37,018 nucleotides of DNA from a bacterium (GTDB lineage Bacteria > NPL-UPA2 > JAUVJM01). Where the stretch lies: positions 1-37,018 of the forward strand of contig JAUWGW010000014.1 of NCBI GenBank assembly GCA_030606215.1. The letters run 5' to 3'. The notes below the pieces were generated by a model. The model was not told where the DNA came from. It was given only the letters and a program-made list of their open reading frames with translations, and did not search any database. Made by a program: the position numbers and the translations under genes. How positions within the stretch are numbered: the first letter of the stretch is position 1; each line of letters opens with the position of its first letter. Shown piece by piece: positions 8,051-16,472 of the stretch.

Positions 8051-9613
8051 TCAAGAAAGCCTCATAATTAAATCAGGGGTTGTTGCCTTTATATATTCTT
8101 CATAAAGCACGTTTTTATCATATCCTTGAATTAAATGGTCCCAGGGAAAAGTTTCCTCTTTCCCACGCACACGCTCGAGGTAAAATTCCGGGTCTATGCC
8201 AACTTCGCGAAAAGCTTTTCGCCAGTCGCCGATTCTATAGGTATTTTCAATAACTTCCCCTACTTTTCTATCCCCTCTTGCAAGTATTCCCTGCCACAAA
8301 CTCCACTTTACGCTCTCATGTATCAGGTTGACACCCCCAATCCTCCCTAACTCTCTCCTTATCATCCGCAAACGGGATGAAAGCACACTTGCTTCTTCCA
8401 TCGGAGTCCACTGAAACGGTGTTGCCGGCTTCGGGACAAAAGGATTAACACTAACAGTGATTCTCGGCGCAGCAACTTTTTTAACTTTCCTCACAAGTTC
8501 TAACAATGCCTGAACATCAGTGTCAGTTTCAGTTGGCAGTCCTATAAGAAAATAAAGTTTGATGTGTTTAACTCCATTTGCAGCTGCTACTTTCACCTGC
8601 TCAAGGACTTCTTCCTCACTCACATCTTTCCCTATCACACGGCGCAATCTCTCCGACCCCGTTTCCGGAGCAATGGCGATTGTTTCCTGTCCGCTTTTCT
8701 TTAACGCTTTAATTACCTCATTCTGCCATCTTCCCGGTCTAAACGAGGATAAGGAAACAATTCCCCCCATATTGAGTATTTCAGATAACACTTTATCCAG
8801 ATATGGATATGAAGTTATCTCAAGACTTACAAGCCCTATTTTCTTCCTCATCTTCAATCCTTTCTGAACCAGATGAAGCACCCTCTCAGGAGTTCGGAAA
8901 CGGAAGGGCTTGCATACAGAACCTGCCAGGCAAAAGCGACACTGTCTGGGGCAACCTCTGGTTAATTCAATCAGGAACATATCACCAAATTCAGTATTGG
9001 GAGTTAGAATGCATGAGGCTGTATCAAAGTCATCAAGATTTTTCACCCATCTCCTTTTGACAGGTTGTTTTTCTTCGGTAGAGGGCACATATACCCCCTG
9101 AACTTGCGTCAATTCCCTAAGCAGTTCTCTGCGCCGCAGTTTGCCCCTCAAAGTCCTGTAAATATTCATAAATTCAGTTATGACCTCTTCCCCCTCCCCA
9201 ATAAGAAAGGCGTCTATAAACATTGCTAAAGGTTCAGGATTGGATGAAGGCGCAAATCCACCAGCAAGAATCAAGGGGTGAGAATCATCTCTATCAGAAG
9301 AGTGAAGCGGGATACCAACCGGGTCTAACATCTTCAAGACATTGAGATAGTCTAATTCAAAGGAAATTGAAAAGGCAAGGATTTCAAAATCGCTCAGTAA
9401 ATTTCCTCGCTCAAGAGAAAGCGGAGGTTGAGAGAGAAAAATTCGCTGACAGGACACATCTGGAATTCTGTTGAGCCGGTCATACATTGTCTGAAAACCC
9501 AGGTTGGACATACCAACAAAATAACTGTTAGGATAGATAAGACCGACTGAAATTTCACCATGTTTAAAACAGGTCCCCACTTCATCATCAAGCAGCCTTT
9601 TTCTCTCAGACAT
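8051..9613 (-). CDS. B12-binding-type radical SAM protein (TIGR03960-like)
   Basis: A 520-residue radical SAM protein. Residues 15-160 look like a degenerate cobalamin-binding Rossmann domain (ISVGLIYPNSYFVGMSNLGF, then LILAGGFAPSSNPEPLA and LIGEGEEV). The cluster motif CPRQCRFC (C221, C225, C228) follows TRG, with the GGE-equivalent and IAPETGSERLR regions downstream. This is the family often paired with a second protein (TIGR03936) near ribosome or G-protein genes; its substrate is unknown. The frame is open up to 9805, but the extra 64 codons lie largely inside the 166-bp repeat element, so ATG 9613 (MSERKRLLDDEVG) is chosen. No good ribosome site lies in the 16 bases left between element and ATG. 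Confidence 0.85.
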   Translation of the reverse strand: MSERKRLLDDEVGTCFKHGEISVGLIYPNSYFVGMSNLGFQTMYDRLNRIPDVSCQRIFLSQPPLSLERGNLLSDFEILAFSISFELDYLNVLKMLDPVGIPLHSSDRDDSHPLILAGGFAPSSNPEPLAMFIDAFLIGEGEEVITEFMNIYRTLRGKLRRRELLRELTQVQGVYVPSTEEKQPVKRRWVKNLDDFDTASCILTPNTEFGDMFLIELTRGCPRQCRFCLAGSVCKPFRFRTPERVLHLVQKGLKMRKKIGLVSLEITSYPYLDKVLSEILNMGGIVSLSSFRPGRWQNEVIKALKKSGQETIAIAPETGSERLRRVIGKDVSEEEVLEQVKVAAANGVKHIKLYFLIGLPTETDTDVQALLELVRKVKKVAAPRITVSVNPFVPKPATPFQWTPMEEASVLSSRLRMIRRELGRIGGVNLIHESVKWSLWQGILARGDRKVGEVIENTYRIGDWRKAFREVGIDPEFYLERVRGKEETFPWDHLIQGYDKNVLYEEYIKATTPDLIMRLS

Positions 9614-9628
9614 TAGTTGAATACTAGA

Positions 9629-9794
9629 GGGACAGGGGCAACTCCACCGCAGCGACTTAGGGAAATGCTTTTTGCCCAAAGAAAATAAAAAATCATCGTG
9701 TGATTGTACGTCAACATCTGTTTCACTAAAATGCCCCTTGACTCGGGCAAGCAAAAAGGGGGCTCCCCGGAGCAAGGGGAGTTGCCCCTGCCCC
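9629..9794. mobile_element. 166-bp terminal-inverted-repeat element, copy 1
   Basis: Outer ends are inverted repeats: GGGACAGGGGCAACTCC at the left and GGAGTTGCCCCTGCCCC at the right (1 mismatch). A second copy of exactly the same length lies at 17380-17545 in the same orientation. The first ~60 and last ~50 bases are nearly identical between copies while the middle ~55 bases have diverged. It encodes no protein of its own, so by form it is a MITE-like non-autonomous element; no transposase is visible in the window. It ends 15 bases before the radical SAM start codon and begins about 25 bases after pilT. No clear target-site duplication is seen. Confidence 0.8.
9753..9781 (-). terminator. Terminator-like hairpin inside repeat element copy 1
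   Basis: Read on the minus strand (the transcription direction of the operon), CTCCCC/GGGGAG (9763-9781) closes a 7-base loop and is followed after five C by TTTTT (9753-9757). It would act on transcripts coming out of pilT. The stem is short (6 G-C-rich pairs) and the C-run separates it from the T-run, so strength is uncertain. Confidence 0.45.
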
Positions 9795-9818
9795 AAAGGT
9801 AGCAAAGTTTCACTCTAT

Positions 9819-10913
9819 TTACTCCTCGCGCAGTATTCCTCTTTCCTCATCCAGATGTATCCCTTGAAGATTCATCTTCAAACCGGCAGGGTCGGTAGAA
9901 TTTATCAAGGCTTCTTCCTGGGTAATTGAACCATTCTGGACAAGTTTTACAAGTGACTGATTCAATGTCTGCATTTCTCCGAGTTCATCATTCTGCATCA
10001 CCAGGGGTATTTTATCCATCTCGTTCTCTCTTATTAATTTCTTGATTGACGGGCACATAATCATAACTTCTACAGCAGGAACAAGTCCCTTCACATCCTT
10101 TCTGGAAATGAGACGCTGGCAGGTCATTGCCGCAAGATTCAGAGCAATATGCATGCGTATCTGATTGTGCTTGGAGGGAGGGAAGAAATCAAGTATACGG
10201 TCAAGGGAGTGAACAACGTCAAGAGTATGCAGCGTGCTCATAACAAGATGCCCTGTCTCCGAAGCGGAAAGAGCTGCAGTCAAAGTCTCGGGGTCCCTCA
10301 TTTCGCCTATCAGGATAACATCAGGATTCGCACGCACAACATATTTCATTGCATCGTGAAATGTATCAGTGTCTATTCCAACTTCTCTCTGGCTTATTAT
10401 GCTCATTGCATCCTCATGGAGAAACTCAATCGGATCCTCTATTGTCACAATAGAACACCGTCTGTGCCTGTTTATGTAATCTATCATTACAGCCTGTGTT
10501 GTGGATTTTCCACATCCAGTCGGCCCCGCGACCAGCACAAGGCCCTTCTTGAATAATGCTATTTTCTTAAGAATGGGAGGGAGGTTTAACTCCTCAAATG
10601 AAGATATATCTGTCCTCACCCATCTAACAACCATGGCGATAGTGCTGCGCTGCCAGTAGATATTTAGTCGGAATCTCCCGGTTCCTTTTATTGTATATGC
10701 TACATCTATTTCGTTCTGCCGGAGAAACTTCTCCCACCGCTCCTTACCAAGAACAATTCTGGCAAATTTTTCCGTCTCGTCCTCTGAAAGCTCTACATTA
10801 GACAGCGGCGTCAGCTCCTCGCCGATCCGAAGGATAGGAGGACTGTCAACTTTTAAGTAAATGTCCGAGCCTTCCCTTTCAACCATTGTTTTCAGTAGTT
10901 CATCAAAATTCAC
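9819..10913 (-). CDS. pilT: Type IV pilus twitching-motility ATPase PilT
   Basis: A 364-residue secretion-type ATPase that powers pilus retraction at the inner-membrane base. Walker A is GPTGCGKST (130-138), the Asp box is TIEDPIEFLH, Walker B is DVILIGEMRD (198-207) and the His box is GHLVMSTLHT. The N-terminal PAS-like domain (residues 1-100) and total length fit PilT/PilU. Start is GTG 10913, with a strong AGAGGTGAT ribosome site overlapping the ftsZ stop region; there are 3 bases between the ftsZ stop and the GTG. No other pilus gene is in the window, so its role rests on family alone; placement directly after ftsZ suggests co-expression with the division genes. PilU is the alternative. 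Confidence 0.93.
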   Translation of the reverse strand: MNFDELLKTMVEREGSDIYLKVDSPPILRIGEELTPLSNVELSEDETEKFARIVLGKERWEKFLRQNEIDVAYTIKGTGRFRLNIYWQRSTIAMVVRWVRTDISSFEELNLPPILKKIALFKKGLVLVAGPTGCGKSTTQAVMIDYINRHRRCSIVTIEDPIEFLHEDAMSIISQREVGIDTDTFHDAMKYVVRANPDVILIGEMRDPETLTAALSASETGHLVMSTLHTLDVVHSLDRILDFFPPSKHNQIRMHIALNLAAMTCQRLISRKDVKGLVPAVEVMIMCPSIKKLIRENEMDKIPLVMQNDELGEMQTLNQSLVKLVQNGSITQEEALINSTDPAGLKMNLQGIHLDEERGILREE

Positions 10914-10916
10914 GTA

Positions 10917-11996
10917 TCACCTCTTTTTTCTTTTTCGCAGGAATGTTGGTATATCCATCTCATCTTCAAAATGCCCTAAATACACTCTCTGCCCGCTGCC
11001 AAAATTGGATACAGGTTTTTCCAGAATCTGTAATGGTTTCTCCTGAGTAATTGATGTCAATCCTGTCACAATAAGAGTCACTTTCACCTTCTTTTTCAAC
11101 TGTCTATCAACTGCTACTCCAAGAACCATATTTTGCTCCGCGCGCCGTGAAATCACCTGAACCGCTTTGTCCACTTCCTCCTGTTTGAGGTCTTCTCCAC
11201 CAACAATGCTTACCAGAACATTCTTCCCTTTAGAAATATCAATATTTTGAAGGAGCGGGGAGTTCAATGCTGATTCTGCCGCACATTTCCCCCGTTCTCC
11301 CCCCTCAGCAATTCCAACTCCAAAAACCGCCTCGCCAGATTTTTTCAAAACCTGCCTTACATCTGCAAAGTCAAGATCAATCAGCCCTGGAAGTCCTATA
11401 AAATCACAGATCGTCTTTACAGCCTCAAGAAGCATACGGTCAGCCTTATCAAAAGCATCAAGCAGGAAAGAATCAGTTTTCAAATTGGCAAATAATTTCT
11501 CATTCGGAATTGAAATTAGAGTATCTACTGTTTTTCTGAGTTCCCTCACTCCCATCTCTGCCTGGTTTACCTTTTTTATCCCTTCAAAAGTAAAAGGTTT
11601 TGTTACCACTGCTACTGTTACTGCGCCAATTTCAGATGCCAGCTCAGCGACAAAAGGACTGGCACCAGTTCCTGTTCCACCTCCAAGACCAGCTATAATA
11701 AATACAAGCTCAGCTTCTGCAATCATTCCCATTATTCTTTCTCTTTCCTTGTAGATTGCTTTTCTGCCGATGTCAGGATTCCCGCCGGCACCCAGCGCTT
11801 TTGTCAATTGAGCTCCAATACGAAATTTTCGCGGGAGACGAAGTTTTTTCAAAGCCCTGGCATCCGTATTGATAGCCAAAAGGTCTATATTCTCCTCCCA
11901 GTCAAGCATTTTATCTATGACCGTACAACCTGCCCCGCCTACCCCAACCACCTTAATTCTCACTGAATAATCAAGCTCTTCTTCTAATTCAATCAT
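10917..11996 (-). CDS. ftsZ: Cell division GTPase FtsZ
   Basis: A 359-residue tubulin homologue that forms the Z ring. The tubulin signature GGGTGTG is at 105-111, the N-terminal nucleotide loop is VGVGGAGCTVIDKM, and the T7 synergy region is around IDLDFADVR. The C-terminal variable linker is short and ends in the conserved tail DIPTFLRKRKKR, the site that binds FtsA. Start ATG 11996 directly abuts the ftsA TAA (11997-11999), with GGGGAG about 10 bases upstream. It is the last dcw gene. Confidence 0.98.
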   Translation of the reverse strand: MIELEEELDYSVRIKVVGVGGAGCTVIDKMLDWEENIDLLAINTDARALKKLRLPRKFRIGAQLTKALGAGGNPDIGRKAIYKERERIMGMIAEAELVFIIAGLGGGTGTGASPFVAELASEIGAVTVAVVTKPFTFEGIKKVNQAEMGVRELRKTVDTLISIPNEKLFANLKTDSFLLDAFDKADRMLLEAVKTICDFIGLPGLIDLDFADVRQVLKKSGEAVFGVGIAEGGERGKCAAESALNSPLLQNIDISKGKNVLVSIVGGEDLKQEEVDKAVQVISRRAEQNMVLGVAVDRQLKKKVKVTLIVTGLTSITQEKPLQILEKPVSNFGSGQRVYLGHFEDEMDIPTFLRKRKKR

Positions 11997-13214
11997 TTAA
12001 AAGAACTCCCCAAACCATTCTCTCATTCTTCCTGCAATCTTTGCAAACAAGTTTCTGCCTGTAAACCTGACCTTTCCTCCCTGAGGCTGTTCCAATCCAC
12101 ATTGCACAAGCCCCACTGCTGTCGCATAAATTGGGCTTGTCCCAACTGTTTCAAGACCACTGACTCCTCTTTCCGGTTTTCCAATACGGACCGGCATATT
12201 AAAAATAGATTCAGCCATTTGTTGAATTCCGGGCAAGAGAGATGTTCCCCCTGTCAGAACTACCCCACCCCCTAAGAACGGAGAAAGTCCTGTCTTTTCC
12301 ACTTCCTGATATGCGAGAGTAAGAGTTTCTTCTATCCTCATCTCTATAATCTCGCATAGGAGACCGCGGGATATTCCATTACGCATACCCTTCATATGTA
12401 TTACACCCTCTTCAGGGACAAGGCTCTTCAAAGCACAACCATGACTCTTCTTCAGTTCCTCGGCACATGATGTTGAAACATGAAGTCCAATAGCAAGGTC
12501 ATTTGTAATATGGTCTCCACCAAGAGCAAGAATCTGGGTATGCCTCACTCCTCCTCTGCTCATAACAATTATATCTGTTGTCCCTCCCCCTATATCAATT
12601 AAAATAACTCCAATGTCCTTCTCATCTTCAGTCAGAAGTGCACGGGCAGAGGCAAGTGGTTGAAGAATGATATCCTCAACTTCAAAACCGGCGCGATTTA
12701 CACAATTTATAATATTCTGAGCTGAGGCAACAGCTCCTGTTACAATATGAACCTGCACTTCAAGACGATTCCCGGGCATTCCAACAGGGTTTTTTATCTC
12801 CGCACGTTCATCCACTATAAATTCCTGGGGCAATACATGAATTACTTCACGGTCCATCGGAAGAGCAACTGCCTTTGCAGCATCAACTGCCCGATCAACA
12901 TCTCTTTTCCGAACTTCATTGCCGGAAACAACCACAACTCCACGACTGTCCATACCCTTTATGTGTCCACCGGCTATGCCGGCATACACTTTTGTTATCT
13001 CTACACCCGCTTTCCTCTCTGCTTCCTCAACTGCTCTTCCAATGGAATCAACAGTGCTCTCAAGATTTACAACCATTCCTTTGCGAAGCCCTTTTGAAGA
13101 TGCGATTCCAACACCCCTTATATTGATTTCATCCTGCCCAACATTCTCTCCAAGAAGGGCGCAAATTTTGGTTGTCCCGATATCAAGCCCTACAACAAAA
13201 TCACCTGTTTTCAT
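11997..13214 (-). CDS. ftsA: Cell division protein FtsA
   Basis: A 405-residue actin-like ATPase that anchors FtsZ to the membrane. It shows phosphate 1 motif GLDIGTTKICAL (9-20), phosphate 2 motif LIDIGGGTTDIIV and the adenosine motif VVLTGGTSLLPG. The SHS2 (1C) domain lies at about 85-165. The C-terminus NLFAKIAGRMREWFGEFF is an amphipathic helix, the usual membrane-targeting sequence. Start ATG 13214 overlaps the ftsQ stop (ATGA). Length is normal. Confidence 0.97.
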   Translation of the reverse strand: MKTGDFVVGLDIGTTKICALLGENVGQDEINIRGVGIASSKGLRKGMVVNLESTVDSIGRAVEEAERKAGVEITKVYAGIAGGHIKGMDSRGVVVVSGNEVRKRDVDRAVDAAKAVALPMDREVIHVLPQEFIVDERAEIKNPVGMPGNRLEVQVHIVTGAVASAQNIINCVNRAGFEVEDIILQPLASARALLTEDEKDIGVILIDIGGGTTDIIVMSRGGVRHTQILALGGDHITNDLAIGLHVSTSCAEELKKSHGCALKSLVPEEGVIHMKGMRNGISRGLLCEIIEMRIEETLTLAYQEVEKTGLSPFLGGGVVLTGGTSLLPGIQQMAESIFNMPVRIGKPERGVSGLETVGTSPIYATAVGLVQCGLEQPQGGKVRFTGRNLFAKIAGRMREWFGEFF

Positions 13215-14035
13215 CTTTTCGGCTTCACAATTATTTTCTCTCCAAACCGAAAATCAATGTAATGAGCTTCCTTGCCTCTATGTTGGAGGTCCGCGAGTAT
13301 CACGGTCGCCTTATTAATTTTTTCACTAAAACTACCTTTCCCAAGTCTGATCTGCATTCCTCTTTTCCCAACATAAAGGACAACATTCTTTAAATTACCA
13401 ACATTTATCTCAGAAAGGGGAGCAAAACTATCCAGATTTGATGAGGAAATGTAATCCAAAATCTCAAGAGCCAATTTTAAGTTTTTCTCTTCTAACTTTT
13501 CGCCGGGCTTTATCCCCCGAACATGCACACCGCTTATAAGCGGCAGATCCGATTGAGATAATTTCTCTATTCTACCGATTACAATTCCATCTCTACCTAC
13601 TCCATAAAGTCCGTCACAATTGATTAAGGCAACGGGTTTTCTTAGCTTGAGTTTTATGGAGACTCTCCCCGTGCAGAAATTTCTGGAAACAACAGCTTCC
13701 TCAATACACGGTTCCTTCAAGAGCTTTGCCCTGACTTCTTTCAAATCCATAGTGAGGAGATTGCTATCTCTTGATATATTTGCTTTACTGCAAAGCGCCA
13801 TGCGGTTTATATGCCCAATCCCCTCAAACCTTATGTCTTTAATAGGATATTCCTGTGATTTAAAGAAACTAACCACTGAATATACTAACAAATATGTTAG
13901 TGCGAAGATAGTCAGAACTCCAGAGATTTTTGCCGCTATTCTCCGAGTATTCTTGAATTCGTGTTTTTCCCTGACTTTCTTCCTGCGTACTATTCTTGTA
14001 TTCTTGCTCCTATGCTTGCTAAATTTGCGCTTCAT
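13211..14035 (-). CDS. ftsQ: Cell division protein FtsQ/DivIB
   Basis: A 274-residue bitopic membrane protein of the FtsQLB complex. The first 35 residues are strongly basic and cytoplasmic, a single transmembrane segment spans about 37-58 (SGVLTIFALTYLLVYSVVSF), then a POTRA domain starts at YPIKDIRFEGIGHINR, followed by the FtsQ beta domain (PLISGVHVRGIKPGEKL). Start ATG 14035 has GAAGG upstream. Unlike its neighbours it is separated from the upstream gene (ddl) by 149 bases, of which 63 are a palindromic repeat. Confidence 0.93.
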   Translation of the reverse strand: MKRKFSKHRSKNTRIVRRKKVREKHEFKNTRRIAAKISGVLTIFALTYLLVYSVVSFFKSQEYPIKDIRFEGIGHINRMALCSKANISRDSNLLTMDLKEVRAKLLKEPCIEEAVVSRNFCTGRVSIKLKLRKPVALINCDGLYGVGRDGIVIGRIEKLSQSDLPLISGVHVRGIKPGEKLEEKNLKLALEILDYISSSNLDSFAPLSEINVGNLKNVVLYVGKRGMQIRLGKGSFSEKINKATVILADLQHRGKEAHYIDFRFGEKIIVKPKR

Positions 14036-14101
14036 TTTAAGAAACCTTCATAAAATTCTCTATCCTGTCTTATTCATACTCCGATGAAAAACCCAACAGT
14101 C

Positions 14102-14164
14102 TGTCATTCTGAGCGAAGCGAAGAATCTCCAGATTCTTCGTCGCCAGTGCTCCTCAGAATGACA
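14102..14164. repeat. 63-bp palindromic repeat (TGTCATTCTGAG type) between ddl and ftsQ
   Basis: Perfect 12-base ends TGTCATTCTGAG (14102-14113) and CTCAGAATGACA (14153-14164), with an inner pair AGAATCT/AGATTCT at the core (14122-14128, 14131-14137). I recognise the GTCATTCTGAGCGAAGCGAA motif as a dispersed palindrome found in many unrelated bacterial genomes. Here it lies in the only long gap of the ddl-ftsQAZ run, where a hairpin could affect read-through. Confidence 0.85.
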
Positions 14165-14184
14165 CATAGCGTGAATAATCCGGG

Positions 14185-15114
14185 CTAGTCCGCCATTTCA
14201 AGCAACTTCTTGCAGAGTTCGCCAAATGTAATGCCCGCTGCCTTCGCAGCTTCAGGGAAAAGACTTGTCCCCGTCAACCCGGGGATAGTATTTACCTCAA
14301 GAACATGAACTGTGCCTTCGTCACCAGCAATCATGTCCATTCTTGCAAACCCACGGCATCCTAACATGCTGTAGGTAAAAATTCCTATCTCCTCAGCTTC
14401 CTTTTTCCTCTCAGGTGTCAGGCGTGCCGGTATGATGTGTTTACTCATCCCTGGCTCATATTTCGAAGCGTAGTCATAAAACTCCCGTTTTGGAACAATT
14501 TCAATGATAGGGAGAACCTGCGGCTTGTGATTACCCATGATACTTACTGTTATCTCTCTCCCAGGGACATATTTTTCTACAAGGATAGAACTATCGTGCT
14601 CAAGTACCGTGGTGAGAGCTTTTTTGAGATTCTCTTCATCCCTGACAATAGACACCCCAATTGCAGAACCTCCTGAACATGGTTTGACCACAACAGGAAA
14701 ACCTAAATCCTGAATTCTTTCTTTTCTGTAATTTTCTCCTGTTACCAGATAGAATGGAGGAGTGGATATGCCACCAGCACTAAAGAGTTGTTTCACTATA
14801 TACTTATTGAAGCAGGTTGCGCTGGCAATAACCCCTGAACCTGTGTATGGAATAGACAGTTTCTCAAGAAAACTCTGAACTCCTCCATCTTCCCCGTAAC
14901 AGCCGTGAAGAGCAATGAAGGCAATATCAATTTTCCCCTTCTCAAGAGCTTGCTTCAGCGTACTACCTTCTTCATCAACTACATCCATCCCAACTGTATC
15001 TAATCCCTCCTTCTTCAGAGCTTTAAGCACATTTTTACCTGAAAGAAGGGAAATCTCACGCTCATTAGATACCCCTCCCATAAGCACTGCTATTCTTTTA
15101 CCCTCAATTCCCAA
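14185..15114 (-). CDS. ddl: D-alanine-D-alanine ligase
   Basis: A 309-residue ATP-grasp ligase that makes the D-Ala-D-Ala dipeptide consumed by MurF. It shows LMGGVSNEREISLLSG at the N-terminus, ALHGCYGEDGGVQSFLE, the ATP-grasp loop KPCSGGSAIGVSIV, and the metal/product site EVNTIPGLTGTSLFP. Start is TTG at 15114, with GGGAGG nine bases upstream; the residues right after it align with other Ddl N-termini and no ATG is available. It follows the MntA/HepT module instead of murB, which is its usual dcw neighbour. I cannot tell D-Ala from D-Lac specificity with certainty. Confidence 0.95.
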   Translation of the reverse strand: MGIEGKRIAVLMGGVSNEREISLLSGKNVLKALKKEGLDTVGMDVVDEEGSTLKQALEKGKIDIAFIALHGCYGEDGGVQSFLEKLSIPYTGSGVIASATCFNKYIVKQLFSAGGISTPPFYLVTGENYRKERIQDLGFPVVVKPCSGGSAIGVSIVRDEENLKKALTTVLEHDSSILVEKYVPGREITVSIMGNHKPQVLPIIEIVPKREFYDYASKYEPGMSKHIIPARLTPERKKEAEEIGIFTYSMLGCRGFARMDMIAGDEGTVHVLEVNTIPGLTGTSLFPEAAKAAGITFGELCKKLLEMAD

Positions 15115-15157
15115 TAATCCCTACCTCCCTATGAACTGAGATTTATCCTTTCAAATT

Positions 15158-15502
15158 TTATTGTTCCCCCAGTTCCTTGAGAATGCCTTCAATTTTGTCT
15201 TTAAGTTCTGGCAATTTATTTTTTATCGTATCCCATACGATATCCCAGTTCACCCCAAAATAATAATGGATGATTTTATCTCTTAATCCTGCAATTTTTT
15301 TCCACTCAACATCTTTATGTTTTTCCCTAAAATCCGAAGATAGATTTTTTACTGCCTCTCCGATAATTTCGAGGCTTCTTGTGCATGCTCTTTTTAATGT
15401 TTCATCTTTCATGAATTCATCAAAATTTATATCTTTGGTCTTACTCACCAAAAAATTTATCTCGTCAAGAATATGTAAAAGGAATACTTTATTCTGTTTC
15501 AT
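15158..15502 (-). CDS. hepT: HepT-like RNase toxin (DUF86)
   Basis: A 114-residue all-helical HEPN protein. The catalytic Rx4HxY motif is R74, H79, Y81 in LRDKIIHYYFG. In characterised systems HepT is an RNase and the Tyr is adenylylated by its partner MntA, which silences it. The open frame extends to 15526, but ATG 15502 has AAGGAGG nine bases upstream and starts the canonical MKQNKVFLLHILDE, so it is preferred. It overlaps mntA by 14 bases and ends 43 bases before the ddl start. Confidence 0.88.
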   Translation of the reverse strand: MKQNKVFLLHILDEINFLVSKTKDINFDEFMKDETLKRACTRSLEIIGEAVKNLSSDFREKHKDVEWKKIAGLRDKIIHYYFGVNWDIVWDTIKNKLPELKDKIEGILKELGEQ

Positions 15503-15806
15503 ACCATTCAACCTCCTTTTCAACATAAGGTTTAATATACGGACTTAAACTGCCATTAGTAATTAACTCTACTTTTTTTCCAAATAAATCCTCAAGTAAA
15601 AATACCAAATCCATGAAATTATCAAACGATGGAGTTTTAAACTCTGCAAGGAAATCTATATCGCTATCCTTTTTCTGTTCACCTCTTACATACGAACCAA
15701 ACAACCCTATTCTTTTAACCTTATGCTTTTTTAAAATGTCACTATGACTCTTTAACATATCCATTATCTCTTTGCCTGACAAAACCTCTTTTCCCTTCAA
15801 CCCCAT
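15489..15806 (-). CDS. mntA: MntA-like nucleotidyltransferase antitoxin
   Basis: A 105-residue minimal nucleotidyltransferase. The signature is GLFGSYVRGE (G37, S38) followed by DSDIDFL with D49 and D51, the GSx10DxD pattern. Family members of this size paired with HepT transfer AMP to the toxin's Tyr. Start ATG 15806 has a strong GGGGAGGTG site. It is the first gene of the MntA-HepT pair, 76 bases downstream of the RelE-like toxin stop. Confidence 0.88.
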   Translation of the reverse strand: MGLKGKEVLSGKEIMDMLKSHSDILKKHKVKRIGLFGSYVRGEQKKDSDIDFLAEFKTPSFDNFMDLVFLLEDLFGKKVELITNGSLSPYIKPYVEKEVEWYETE

Positions 15807-15881
15807 CTTACACCTCCCCGGCTATTTCAATAACAAAATTGTACCTTACTTGGATAGTTTTTTAAGAAGCCCTCCATTATC

Positions 15882-16166
15882 CTATTCCTCAAACATCTGC
15901 AGGTTAAGTAACCGGGCACTGTGAATAACCCGCATTATGAGCACCTTCAAACCTTGAACGCAAAAGATAGTTCGATAATCGCCATATATAAGATGGCGAT
16001 ATTCCCTCCCTAATTCCTTAGCCTCGGGAATAATCGGACACCGATTAGGCAAATTCTCCAGCGAACCAAGCTGCCGTTCGAGTTCTTTAATCCATTTAAT
16101 TGTTGCACCAACTGATTCTATGTCACGCTCAGCTACTTTTGTGATCTCAACGTGATATTTTCGCAT
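15882..16166 (-). CDS. RelE/ParE-family toxin
   Basis: A 94-residue protein with the family layout: N-terminal helical hairpin (VAERDIESVGATIKWIKELE), NLPNRCPIIPEA, then the beta core REYRHLIYGDYRTIFCV and the C-terminal VIHSARLL. The conserved Arg and the H-x-x-R at the end are those used by RelE-type mRNA interferases or ParE-type gyrase poisons; which of the two applies cannot be decided. It starts at ATG 16166 inside the last codons of the antitoxin gene (20-base overlap), the standard antitoxin-first order. Confidence 0.85.
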   Translation of the reverse strand: MRKYHVEITKVAERDIESVGATIKWIKELERQLGSLENLPNRCPIIPEAKELGREYRHLIYGDYRTIFCVQGLKVLIMRVIHSARLLNLQMFEE

Positions 16167-16431
16167 TTCGCTTAAGCTCCTTCAGGAAATCCCTTGCTGA
16201 ACGCGTATGCTTCTTTTTTATATCAGTCTCTGCTTCAGCCAATAAAACCCCAAGGTTCAATATCTTTAGTTTCTTTTCGAAAACAGCTGCATCGAGTAAC
16301 ACCACATCGGGCTTTCCATTAACAGTTACAATAACAGGGCGCCCAGTGTGATGCACCTGCTCAAAGACTTCACGAGTTCTTTTCTTCAGCTCAGAAACTG
16401 ACTTAATATCTTCGGTAATGCTTAGAGACAC
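16147..16431 (-). CDS. Phd/YefM-family antitoxin
   Basis: A 94-residue protein with the Phd/YefM DNA-binding half (SVSELKKRTREVFEQVHHTGRPVIVTVNGKPDVVLLD) and a charged C-terminal tail that would wrap the toxin. Start is GTG 16431 with GGGAGGTGA upstream. Its own promoter lies at 16473-16501. Family members autorepress through palindromes near the promoter; no clear palindrome is seen here. Confidence 0.85.
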   Translation of the reverse strand: MSLSITEDIKSVSELKKRTREVFEQVHHTGRPVIVTVNGKPDVVLLDAAVFEKKLKILNLGVLLAEAETDIKKKHTRSARDFLKELKRNAKISR

Positions 16432-16472
16432 TTTATTTCACCTCCCTTTCAATACTAAATACATTACCTTTT

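Noticed and set aside
7825-8067. 80-codon plus-strand frame across the CAT tRNA
   Set aside because: It reads the tRNA antisense (the familiar WAQEDSNLRPTDYESAALPT peptide), a classic false annotation.
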